Positions 35,755-44,647 of a stretch of DNA of 64,000 nucleotides are shown here, piece by piece. Numbering within the stretch: position 1 is the stretch's first letter; every line of letters begins with the position of its first letter. The position numbers and the translations under genes were made by a program. Below the pieces are notes generated by a model that saw only the letters and a program-made list of their open reading frames with translations, was not told where the DNA came from and did no database searches. This DNA is from Symplocastrum torsivum CPER-KK1 (GTDB taxonomy: Bacteria; Cyanobacteriota; Cyanobacteriia; Cyanobacteriales; Coleofasciculaceae): the NCBI GenBank assembly GCA_019358875.1, contig JAHHIF010000004.1, positions 185,785-249,784 on the forward strand. Direction: 5' to 3'.

Positions 35755-35873
35755 TACATCTAAGCGATTCTTTCCGAAACTATTAAATATTGTTGTGTAT
35801 CACAACACTGTGCGTTGTGTTCAGCCATCTGAGCGGCTGCTAGAATGGACAAAGTGTTAAATTTCGTTAACTT

Positions 35874-36086
35874 ATGTTGATTGCTATTTTAATATTTGAT
35901 GTTGCTTTAGTGGCTTGGTCGCTGCACCTGATGCAGGAAGCCTTCGACAGCCAACAGTTTTCCCTGATGCTAGCTGGCACTCTAGTCGCCATGTCAGCCG
36001 CTGCCATGTTAGTCGTCTACTTCCTGATGGGTAGTTATGTTGGCTATCTGACCCAGATGGCTCAATCCCCAAGTTCGTTCTACTGA
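35874..36086 (+). CDS. Small two-helix membrane protein, 70 aa
   Basis: The 70-residue product has two hydrophobic helices, about residues 2-20 (LIAILIFDVALVAWSLHLM) and 33-58 (LAGTLVAMSAAAMLVVYFLMG), joined by a short polar loop, and a polar tail. I know no named family. Its codon use and clean hydropathy argue for a real gene. It sits 120 bases after hisF on the same strand and just ahead of the tRNA. Confidence 0.6.
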   Translation: MLIAILIFDVALVAWSLHLMQEAFDSQQFSLMLAGTLVAMSAAAMLVVYFLMGSYVGYLTQMAQSPSSFY

Positions 36087-36157
36087 AACCAACGCCAACC
36101 GCTTCCCTAGACTTGACGAAACCTAGTTATTACGGCATCATAAAAAACGCACTGCAC

Positions 36158-36230
36158 GGGGTTATAGCTCAGTTGGTAGAGCACCTCAATGGCATTGAGG
36201 GGGTCAGCGGTTCGAATCCGCTTAGCTCCA
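36158..36230 (+). tRNA. tRNA-Ala (anticodon GGC)
   Basis: The 73 bases fold as a full cloverleaf: acceptor GGGGTTA/TAGCTCC, D-arm GCTC...GAGC, anticodon stem CCTCA/TGAGG with loop ATGGCAT, and T-arm AGCGG TTCGAAT CCGCT. The anticodon GGC (36191-36193) reads GCC/GCU. The G3-U70 wobble pair, the alanine identity element, is present. CCA is not encoded. Confidence 0.97.
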
Positions 36231-36657
36231 TACCTAGGAAAACCTAAATTAAGGGTTCTAGCTTAAATTAAGGCTAGAACCCTTAATTAATAGGGGAAAC
36301 ATCTAAGAAGTCGCGCAGAAATAACCAAACTTTTGGGCTAGGGAAAAGGTTAAAGGGGCAATGCTTCCACATCAAGCTTTCCCTTTCTCCCTATATCCTT
36401 TCCCCGACTCAACACGGATAACTTATTTTTTCGCGAGTCCTAAGAGTTTTGATTGCTTCTCAAAAATTAGCTCGTCGGTATAAAAATCTATGTCGATTCT
36501 GGAGATATTGGCTACATTGAGAGCTATCTATAGATAAAAAAAAGTGATAAGAGATGAGTCATGAGTACTGGGAGTAATCTCTAGGTTCCAGTACTCAGGA
36601 CGGGCAGGGGGGGGCGGATGCCCAGATATTACTCAAAACTCTTTGAGGGACATTGCT
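36231..36657. other. Gap with a perfect hairpin between tRNA-Ala and the CheA gene
   Basis: TTAAGGGTTCTAGC (36249-36262) and GCTAGAACCCTTAA (36273-36286) form a perfect 14-bp stem with a 10-base loop about 20 bases after the tRNA. It probably ends the tRNA transcript, although no long T-run follows. The rest is AT-rich with GGGAAAGG-type filler, and a G-run (36603-36614) lies before the next gene. No further gene is evident. Confidence 0.5.
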
Positions 36658-39600
36658 ATGCAGCCGGAACAACAACAGCGAATAATGGGCTACTTCATTG
36701 AGGAGGCAAAAGACCACCTCAATACGATTGAGCAAGGTTTGCTCAATCTGCAAAGCACCATGGAAGACACCGAAATGGTAAACGAGGTCTTTCGTGCAGC
36801 CCATTCTGTCAAAGGCGGAGCGGCAATGTTGGGATTCAACAGCATTCAGAAAACCGCTCATCGTTTGGAAGACTGCTTCAAAGTCCTCAAAGAATCACCT
36901 GTGAAGGCTGATCATCAACTAGAATCCTTATTTTTACAAGTATTTGATACCCTCCAGGCACTTGTCGAGCAACTCCAAGGACCATTTGGGCTAACCGATG
37001 AAGCCGCTAACACGATCATGGCGGAGGCTGAGCCAGTTTTTGAGGAACTCAATAATTACCTAGGGCAGTTGGTCAAGAAAGCTGAGGATAGTACTTCCTT
37101 TGCCACGGCTGAGACTTTATTGCCAGTGGAAGTTCATACTAGCGCTGCCGTACACCACGCACCGCTAGCGGCAAATGCTTCGTTCAGTCAAGACCCTATA
37201 GAGGTGGTACCAGAAAGCTTCAGACGAGATGTCTTGGTCGAACTTCGAGAAATGTTGCAGTTGTTTAAGCAAGCAGACTTGCCTGAGTGCCGTGAAGCAT
37301 TGCAAGAACACTGCCGATTCTTAGCGCATCTTGGAGAGCAACTAGATTTGCCGGGTTGGAGTGAGCTATTAGAGTCATCACAAAATGCGATCGCTTGTGA
37401 AGGTAATTCCTTCCGCCTACTGGCGAGCCTTGTGATCAAAGAAATCAAACAGGCTCAAGAATTAGTCATGGCAGGTCGTTCGGTTGAGATTGCCCCCAGT
37501 GAACAACTGCAAGCACTCGTCCCAGCCGCTTCTGTCGAGACAACATTGGATAGCGATTTGTCAGCGACTAGCCTATTTGATGACCTAGATAGTCCTATCC
37601 AAGAACAACACAACTTTATAGAAGCAGAGGACACTTCAGCCAACCAATACGAAAGCTTGCCTGAAATCCAACAAGACTCCTGGTTTACCTCAAGCTCTAG
37701 TCCTCAATCTCGCAGCGGAGCAAATTTTTCATTCCGCACGACTAGTACCACTTCTAGTCCGGGTGAACCTAGCGATCCTGAAGTCGGAATGGCAGAGCTT
37801 AATAGCCTAGCGGATATCTTTGAAGGTCAAACTCCTGATTTAGATCAAACCTGGCAAGAAGAGGAAATCATCAGCTTTAATGACAGGCAACCCAGACCCG
37901 CTCAAGACAGCTCTTTCACTTGGGACGATAATCCTTACGAGATTCCTTCGGAAGGCAACGATTTTGCAGACTTGATGGGTGACCTAAATGACTTGGAACT
38001 CTCAACAACTGAGGCATCCACTCATGAAGATTTGAGAGATTGGTTGGGTGACGATGCAAGTGTTGAGGTACCCTTACAAGAAGATTTAGCACCATTGAGC
38101 AACGATTACTCAGAAAGCTCATTAAGCGCAACGGATGACTTTTCAGACCTACTATTTGAGGCGGATAGCTCAGATCTGCTAGCAACATCAAGCACCTCAT
38201 CAGACGACTTGAACAGTTTGTTTGGTGACAGTTTCTTTGAAGAAAACGCGCCTGTTTCACAGAACCCAGAAGAGTTTGTTTTTGACGCTGAAGCAATGAC
38301 TGAAAGACAGCCACAGGATGATGACTTCTTTGCCATGCCAGTGGTAGAGGGGTTCGATGAGGCAGATGCTCTTGGACTGGAAGATGCAGGACTCTTATCA
38401 GCAGATGATGAGGAATTCTTGAGTGAAGCGTTTATCAGGGATGAGGATAACGCTCTTACTTTTGAAGACTCAGCCTGGGAACTAGAAGACATTGGTAACG
38501 ACGAACTCCAGTTGGATGAAGCGTCATTTACTGAGTCAGAGCTTGACCTAGGCGACTGGCTGGAAAGCTCTGAACGTGAAGCAGCCAATCTTTCTGAGAA
38601 TGATTTAGGCTTTGGGGAAGAACTGGTAATTGACGACGAACAAAGCGACAGCCTCTTTGAAACCACTCCGGAAGAAACAACTTTAGGCAGTTTCGAGGAG
38701 CCTTTCGATTTCGATGAATTGGCTTTTGACGAATCTGCCAATAACTTTAATTTGTCGGCTGATGAAGACTTCGACTTAAGTGGATTTGAGGCACAGAGCG
38801 ATATATCAGCTAGTCCATCAGCACAGCAGCCAGATTTGTCACTTGATGATAGTCTTTGGGACACCCCGACAATAGACGAATTGTCAACTCCGCAAGCGGA
38901 AAGTTTACTTGAAGAGTCACTGTTGGATGTAGACGAGCCGGAATTTACCCTGGATGAGCTGAGTACAGCTGGGATGAATGCCGACTTCATCGATTTCGAC
39001 TTAGATGAGACATCAGCCAACTCCCTCAACCTAGATGAAACAAGTGAGGGAGATTTGGATAATTGGTTTGGGACTGAAGCTCCTTTAGTTGCTGAGGCAT
39101 CAGAGAATGAGGCTTTTGACTCATTAGAGACCTCAGAGGATTGGCTAGAGTCTCAAACAACTGAGACAGAAGCATTAGGACTCGAAGAGTTTAACCTTTC
39201 TTCATTAGAGGAGTTAGATGCCAATCCTAGCTTTAATAGTCTCGATGACTTATTTGATACCGATTCAGAAGCGACTGAGACTTCGGCAGCTAATAACATC
39301 TTAGAGTTTGAAGACTTTTCTTCTACTGAAGCATCAGCAACGACTGATAGCTGGGATAGCGAACTTGAAGAAGCTTCCCTAATGTCCTTTATAGACAATT
39401 TTGCTGATATCTCAGAATTCAATGATGAGGAACTCTTTGAACAAGAGACCACTGAAACGAATCAAGTCACCGACAGCGATATCTCCCTCAATTGGCAAGA
39501 GTCAGACATAGACTCGCTACTAGGTGACGAAGCATCAGAAGATATCGATCCTTTAGACTTTGCCTCAGTTGATGTAGATTCTCTCAATCTGGAAGAAGAT

Positions 39601-42600
39601 TTCGGTAGTACAACCTCAGCAGAAGAATTTCGCTTCGAGGAGATGCCGGGAGATAGCGAGGCATTAGATTTCGCCTCAGCTGATTTAGAGCTTTTCAATC
39701 TAGAAGAAGATTTCGCTACTGAATCCTCGGCAGAAGGATTTCGCTTCGAGGAGGCACCAGAAGATGCACTGGAAGATATCGATGCTTTGGACTTTGCCTC
39801 AGTTGATGTAGATTCTCTCAATCTGGAAGAAGATTTCGGTAGTACAACCTCAGCAGAAGGATTTCGCTTCGAGGAGATGCCGGGAGATAGCGAGGCATTA
39901 GATTTCGCCTCAGCTGATTTAGAGCTTTTCAATCTAGAAGAAGATTTCGCTACTGAAGCCTCGGCACAAGAATTAAGCTTTGATGAGGCACCAGCAGATG
40001 CACTCGAAGATATCGATGCTTTGGACTTTGCCTCAGTTGATGTAGATTCTCTCAATCTGGAAGAAGATTTCTCTAGCACAACCTCAGCAGAAGGATTTCG
40101 CTTCGAGGAGAGGCCGGGAGATAGCGAGGCATTAGATTTCGCCTCAGCTAATTTAGAGCTTTTCAATCTAGAAGAAGATTTCGCTACTGAAGCCTCGGCA
40201 CAAGAATTAAGCTTTGATGAGGCACCAGCAGATAGCGAGGCATTAGATTTTGCCTCAGCTGATTTAGAGCTTTTCAATCTGGATGAAGATTTTGCGACTG
40301 AAGCCTCAGTAGAAGGATTGAGCTTTGATGAGGCACCAGCAGATAGCGAGGCATTAGATTTTGCCTCAGCTGATTTAGAGTCTTTCAATCTGGACGAAGA
40401 TTTTGCGACTGAAGCCTCAGTAGAAGGATTGAGCTTCGAGGAGATGCCAGGAGATATTGATGCTTTAGATTTTGCCTCAGCCGATTTGGATGCGCTCAAT
40501 TTTGAAGAAGATTTGGGAACTGAGGTATCGGCACAAGAATTGAATTTCGATGAGGCACCAGGAGATATCGATGCTTTAGATTTTGCCTCAGCTGATTTAG
40601 AGCTTTTCAATCTAGAAGAAGATTTCGCTAGCGAGGCTTCGGCAGAAGGATTTCGCTTCGAGGAGGCACCAGGAGATGCACTCGAAGATATCGATGCTTT
40701 GGACTTTGCCTCAGTTGATGTAGATTCTCTCAATCTGGAAGAAGATTTCTCTAGCACAACATCAGCAGAAGGATTTCGCTTCGAGGAGATGCCAGGAGAT
40801 AGCGAGGCATTAAATTTCGCCTCAGCTGATTTAGAGCCTTTCAATCTGGAAGGAGATTTCGCTAGTGAAGCCTCGGCAGAGGGATTAAGCTTTGATGAGG
40901 TACCAGGAGATAGCGAGGCATTAAATTTCGCCTCAGCTGATTTAGAGCCTTTCAATCTGGGAGATTTCGCTAGTGAAGCCTCGGCAGAGGGATTAAGCTT
41001 TGATGAGGTACCAGGAGATAGCGAGGCATTAGATTTTGCCTCAGCTGATTTAGAGCTTTTCAATCTAGAAGAAGATTTTGGTAGCGAAGCCTCGGCAGAA
41101 GGATTTCGCTTTGATGAGGTACCAGGAGATAGCGAGGCATTAGACTTTGCCTCAGCTGATTTAGAGTCTTTCAATCTGGACGAAGATTTTGGTAGCGAAG
41201 CCTCGGCAGAGGGATTTCGCTTTGATGAGGTACCAGCAGATATCGATGTTTTAGACTTTGCCTCAGCTGATTTAGAGCCTTTCAATCTGGACGAAGATTT
41301 TGGTAGCGAAGCCTCGGCAGAAGGATTTCGCTTTGATGAGGTACCAGGAGATAGCGAGGCATTAGATTTTGCCTCAGCTGATTTAGAACCTTTCAATCTG
41401 GAAGGAGATTTTGGTAGTGAAGCCTCGGCAGAAGGATTTCGCTTTGATGAGGTACCAGGAGATAGCGAGGCATTAGATTTTGCCTCAGCTGATTTAGAGT
41501 CTTTCAATCTGGACGAAGGTTTCGCGACTGAAGCTTCGGCACAAGAATTGAACTTCGAGGTAGAAGCCGAGGAGACAGTAGAGCCTCAAGCGGCGATGTT
41601 TGAATGGGAAACGGCTGAAACAACTGAAGCTGTTGATAGTGAATCCTTAGCAACTTCGCCAGTCTCGGAGTTAGAAGCACTACTGGGAACTGGGGAATCG
41701 GAAGAGGCAGATGCCCTTAATGTTTTAGAGGAGGGCTTATTTGAGACGGAAGCCGCTTCTGACTGGGAGCTTGCGCCAGTTGAAGAAGAAGCTATTGATG
41801 ATTTCCTAGATTGGCAAGGAACAGACGCCGTTGAGACAACTGAAAATCTAGAAGACTTCTTGGGTGTTGAGGCAGATAATCTCACAGTTTCCGAAGACTG
41901 GGAGGAGATGGACACAGATCAAGGTTCATTAGAACTTTGGGATGTGGAGACAGAGGAAGACCTGAACACGGCTTTGGGATTGGAGTGGGAAACGGCAGAG
42001 AGTGATGAACGACCGGAAGCTGCACAAACCCCAGCAGTACCAGATGTGCTAGCTACTGAAACTAGTGCTGATGGCTGGGCCGATTTGGATAGTCTCCTGG
42101 GAGAAGGGAGTGAAGGAGAAGCCCAACTCGATGATTTCGCTTTCTTAAATGAACAAGAAGAAGACCAGTCTCTGACAGCTGAGTTCGATAGCTTCGAGAG
42201 CGCTAGCGAGGTAACAAGTTCCCTAGAGTCGGAGTTTGACGATTTAGAGGCACTGCTAACGGAGGAAGCGCTACCGGCTCCAGCCTTAGCCTCATCCAAT
42301 CTGGATGCATTTGATGACCTTGAACTCCTCTTGGAGGACATCAATACCGCTGAGCAATCGCCAGCGCCTGTAACAAGTAAGGCTCCTGAGACAGACAGCC
42401 TTGATGATGAATTTGGCGACTTGGAGAAACTGCTAGAGCAGGCAGATCAGACGATGGGTGGGCCACAAAAAGCGATCGCTGACCAGCGACAGGCTCGCTC
42501 GGTTATCCGACCGCGTAATGGTGCTAGGCTCTTTGAGCAGACAATGCGGGTGCCTGTAAAACACCTGGACAGTCTCAGCAACTTAGTGGGGGAACTGGTA

Positions 42601-44487
42601 GTAAACCGCAACAGCTTGGAGCAAGACCAAGAACGTTTACGGCAGTTTTTGGATAATTTATCGCACCAAGTCTTAGCCCTTAGTGATGTAGGGGCGAGGA
42701 TGCAGGATTTGTATGAACGCAGCCTCCTGGAAACCTCGCTGCTGTCTAGCCGCCCAGGTCAACGTTCCTCTTTCCATTCAGACCGCGCCCCCAATAACAA
42801 CTCTTCTGGTATGGAGTACGATCCCCTGGAAATGGATCGTTTCACTGGGTTCCATTTGCTCTCCCAAGAGATGATTGAGCTGATTGTTCGGGTAAGAGAG
42901 TCGGCATCTGACATCGAGTTTTTGGTCGATGAAACAGACCAAGTGGCTCGGATGCTGCGGCAGGTGACCACCCAGTTGCAGGAAGGACTGACACGCGGAC
43001 GGATGGTGCCGTTTGCCCAGACGGCTGACCGCTTATTCCGAGCTGTCCGTGAAATTTCCCTAAAACTCAACAAGGAAGCTCAATTACACGTTGAGGGTCG
43101 AGAAACATTAATCGACAAAATGATTCTCGAACACCTCTCTGACCCGATGGTTCACCTAGTCAACAACGCCCTGACTCATGGCATTGAACCACCCGAAGTA
43201 CGCAAAGCCGCCGGTAAGCCAACGGCTGGTCAAATTACCCTGAGGGCTTCCCAGCAGGGTAACCAAACCGTGATTTCTGTCTCCGATGATGGCGCAGGTA
43301 TTGACCCAGAACTAGTAAGAAGAAAGGCAGTTGAGCAAAAACTCATCAGTCGAGCCAATGCCAAAAACCTTACTAACTTAGATTTGTACGACTTCCTCTT
43401 CCATCCCGGCTTTACGACCAAAGATAAAGAGGATGAGTACGCGGGTCGAGGGGTTGGCATGGATGTCGTGCGAACAAGCTTGAGTGAGATTCGGGGCGCA
43501 ATTCACATTGATTCGGCATTAGGTAAGGGAACAACCTTTACGATTCGTCTGCCTTTAACGTTGAGTATCTGTAAGGCGCTTTGCTGTCTAAGCGCTCACG
43601 CTCGTCTCGCCTTCCCAATGGACGGGGTAGAAGATATGTTGGATGTGCCGTGCGATCGCATCCAAACGAATGCAGAAGGTCAAACCTGTATCCAATGGCG
43701 TGATACATTGCTGGCGTTCCAGCCCCTCTCTGAACTGCTAAGCTACAATCGCCAAATCAATCGGGCTACTGTATACGGCGGCAAGCGAGAAGACGACATG
43801 ATTTCCATAGTCGTGTTGCGTAGTTCTAGTAACTTCATCGCTATCCAAGTCGATCAGGTGTTGGGCGAACAGGAGATCGTAATTAAGCAACTCGAAGGAC
43901 CTGCACCTAAGCCAATAGGAATTGCTGGAGCGACTGTCTTAGGGGATGGTCGGATTATGCCAATTGCTGATGTTTTGGAACTGATTGACCTCTCGATGGG
44001 TCGCATTCGCAAAGATGGAGTTACTACTCTCTGGTCGAGAGATGAATCCTCCGCTCAACCGCCAGAAGATGTGCCTCCTGTCAAGGTAGAGCCAATGGTT
44101 CTGATTGTTGATGACTCCATTACAGTGCGTGAACTTCTATCTATGACCTTTACCAAAGCGGGTTATCGGGTTGAACAAGCCCGTGATGGTCAGGAAGCTT
44201 GGGATAAGCTACGCTCCGGTCTACCGTGCGATATTGTCTTCTGTGACATTGAAATGCCAAGAATGGACGGTCTAGAGTTGCTATCTCGGCTTCAGAAAGA
44301 CGAAAATCTCCAGCATCTACCAATCGCCATGCTCACCTCTCGCGGTGCTGACCGACATCGGCAAATGGCTTCTCAGCTAGGAGCTAGCGGCTACTTCACC
44401 AAGCCTTATCTGGAAGAAGTACTGCTTGAGGCAGCACAGCGAATGATCAAAGGAGAAGTTCTCTTTGGCAGCAGTAGTAATGCTTGA
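36658..44487 (+). CDS. Giant CheA-type hybrid histidine kinase with acidic tandem-repeat linker
   Basis: From the ATG at 36658 (GAGGG upstream) the product is 2,609 residues, three to four times the usual CheA length. Order: Hpt domain (1-105, phospho-His49 in 'AAHSVKGGAAM'), acidic low-complexity region, 18 tandem 37-residue repeats (962-1638), more acidic linker, then a CheA core. In the core are the dimerisation helix ('LDSLSNLVGELVVNRNSLEQ', about 1965), HATPase (N-box 'HLVNNALTHGIE' about 2165, G-box 'DDGAGID'), a CheW domain (about 2300-2450) and a receiver domain ('LIVDDSITVREL', phospho-Asp in 'VFCDIEMPRMDG', about 2530). The layout equals PilL/PixL/HmpE kinases of pilus phototaxis and hormogonium motility. 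No CheW, MCP or PatA-type genes flank it, so it is an orphan. Confidence 0.93.
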   Translation: MQPEQQQRIMGYFIEEAKDHLNTIEQGLLNLQSTMEDTEMVNEVFRAAHSVKGGAAMLGFNSIQKTAHRLEDCFKVLKESPVKADHQLESLFLQVFDTLQALVEQLQGPFGLTDEAANTIMAEAEPVFEELNNYLGQLVKKAEDSTSFATAETLLPVEVHTSAAVHHAPLAANASFSQDPIEVVPESFRRDVLVELREMLQLFKQADLPECREALQEHCRFLAHLGEQLDLPGWSELLESSQNAIACEGNSFRLLASLVIKEIKQAQELVMAGRSVEIAPSEQLQALVPAASVETTLDSDLSATSLFDDLDSPIQEQHNFIEAEDTSANQYESLPEIQQDSWFTSSSSPQSRSGANFSFRTTSTTSSPGEPSDPEVGMAELNSLADIFEGQTPDLDQTWQEEEIISFNDRQPRPAQDSSFTWDDNPYEIPSEGNDFADLMGDLNDLELSTTEASTHEDLRDWLGDDASVEVPLQEDLAPLSNDYSESSLSATDDFSDLLFEADSSDLLATSSTSSDDLNSLFGDSFFEENAPVSQNPEEFVFDAEAMTERQPQDDDFFAMPVVEGFDEADALGLEDAGLLSADDEEFLSEAFIRDEDNALTFEDSAWELEDIGNDELQLDEASFTESELDLGDWLESSEREAANLSENDLGFGEELVIDDEQSDSLFETTPEETTLGSFEEPFDFDELAFDESANNFNLSADEDFDLSGFEAQSDISASPSAQQPDLSLDDSLWDTPTIDELSTPQAESLLEESLLDVDEPEFTLDELSTAGMNADFIDFDLDETSANSLNLDETSEGDLDNWFGTEAPLVAEASENEAFDSLETSEDWLESQTTETEALGLEEFNLSSLEELDANPSFNSLDDLFDTDSEATETSAANNILEFEDFSSTEASATTDSWDSELEEASLMSFIDNFADISEFNDEELFEQETTETNQVTDSDISLNWQESDIDSLLGDEASEDIDPLDFASVDVDSLNLEEDFGSTTSAEEFRFEEMPGDSEALDFASADLELFNLEEDFATESSAEGFRFEEAPEDALEDIDALDFASVDVDSLNLEEDFGSTTSAEGFRFEEMPGDSEALDFASADLELFNLEEDFATEASAQELSFDEAPADALEDIDALDFASVDVDSLNLEEDFSSTTSAEGFRFEERPGDSEALDFASANLELFNLEEDFATEASAQELSFDEAPADSEALDFASADLELFNLDEDFATEASVEGLSFDEAPADSEALDFASADLESFNLDEDFATEASVEGLSFEEMPGDIDALDFASADLDALNFEEDLGTEVSAQELNFDEAPGDIDALDFASADLELFNLEEDFASEASAEGFRFEEAPGDALEDIDALDFASVDVDSLNLEEDFSSTTSAEGFRFEEMPGDSEALNFASADLEPFNLEGDFASEASAEGLSFDEVPGDSEALNFASADLEPFNLGDFASEASAEGLSFDEVPGDSEALDFASADLELFNLEEDFGSEASAEGFRFDEVPGDSEALDFASADLESFNLDEDFGSEASAEGFRFDEVPADIDVLDFASADLEPFNLDEDFGSEASAEGFRFDEVPGDSEALDFASADLEPFNLEGDFGSEASAEGFRFDEVPGDSEALDFASADLESFNLDEGFATEASAQELNFEVEAEETVEPQAAMFEWETAETTEAVDSESLATSPVSELEALLGTGESEEADALNVLEEGLFETEAASDWELAPVEEEAIDDFLDWQGTDAVETTENLEDFLGVEADNLTVSEDWEEMDTDQGSLELWDVETEEDLNTALGLEWETAESDERPEAAQTPAVPDVLATETSADGWADLDSLLGEGSEGEAQLDDFAFLNEQEEDQSLTAEFDSFESASEVTSSLESEFDDLEALLTEEALPAPALASSNLDAFDDLELLLEDINTAEQSPAPVTSKAPETDSLDDEFGDLEKLLEQADQTMGGPQKAIADQRQARSVIRPRNGARLFEQTMRVPVKHLDSLSNLVGELVVNRNSLEQDQERLRQFLDNLSHQVLALSDVGARMQDLYERSLLETSLLSSRPGQRSSFHSDRAPNNNSSGMEYDPLEMDRFTGFHLLSQEMIELIVRVRESASDIEFLVDETDQVARMLRQVTTQLQEGLTRGRMVPFAQTADRLFRAVREISLKLNKEAQLHVEGRETLIDKMILEHLSDPMVHLVNNALTHGIEPPEVRKAAGKPTAGQITLRASQQGNQTVISVSDDGAGIDPELVRRKAVEQKLISRANAKNLTNLDLYDFLFHPGFTTKDKEDEYAGRGVGMDVVRTSLSEIRGAIHIDSALGKGTTFTIRLPLTLSICKALCCLSAHARLAFPMDGVEDMLDVPCDRIQTNAEGQTCIQWRDTLLAFQPLSELLSYNRQINRATVYGGKREDDMISIVVLRSSSNFIAIQVDQVLGEQEIVIKQLEGPAPKPIGIAGATVLGDGRIMPIADVLELIDLSMGRIRKDGVTTLWSRDESSAQPPEDVPPVKVEPMVLIVDDSITVRELLSMTFTKAGYRVEQARDGQEAWDKLRSGLPCDIVFCDIEMPRMDGLELLSRLQKDENLQHLPIAMLTSRGADRHRQMASQLGASGYFTKPYLEEVLLEAAQRMIKGEVLFGSSSNA
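39541..41571 (+). repeat. 18 tandem in-frame repeats of 111 bp
   Basis: Eighteen units, mostly 111 bp, encode a 37-residue motif of consensus D-(S/I)-(E/D)-A-L-D-F-A-S-A-D-L-E-x-F-N-L-E-E-D-F followed by (A/G)(T/S)EASAEGFRFDE(V/A)PG. Units 2, 4 and 10 carry four extra codons (DALE) and unit 13 lacks one. The first six alternate between two types, which shows a 2-unit higher-order duplication. Long stretches are identical in DNA between units (for example units 3, 5 and 11). Each unit has about 11-12 acidic residues, at most one arginine and no lysine. Confidence 0.95.
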
Positions 44488-44647
44488 ACGGTTGGGGGAA
44501 AGGTTAGATTAGGTGAAAGGGAAAAGGTGCAACTTCTGCCTTCTGCCTTTTGCCTTTTGCCTTTTGCGATAAAGGTCAGCTTCCAGAATATATGTTCTAT
44601 CCTGGGAGAGTTGATCAGTATAACTTCTTTGTGTCTTGAGGAAGATT

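Noticed and set aside
38106..39029. 307-codon minus-strand frame
   Set aside because: Antisense shadow of the acidic linker; the Ser/Lys-rich product reflects reversed GAN/GAR codons.
39462..41507. 681-codon open frame on the minus strand inside the CheA gene, rich in Ser/Lys/Ala
   Set aside because: It is the antisense of the 18 repeats; codon composition and periodicity of the real plus-strand gene create it. No ribosome site, and the plus frame has recognised domains at both ends.
39541..41571. Repeat array considered as a CRISPR or satellite
   Set aside because: Units are 111 bp, in frame, without unique spacers, and encode a continuous protein.
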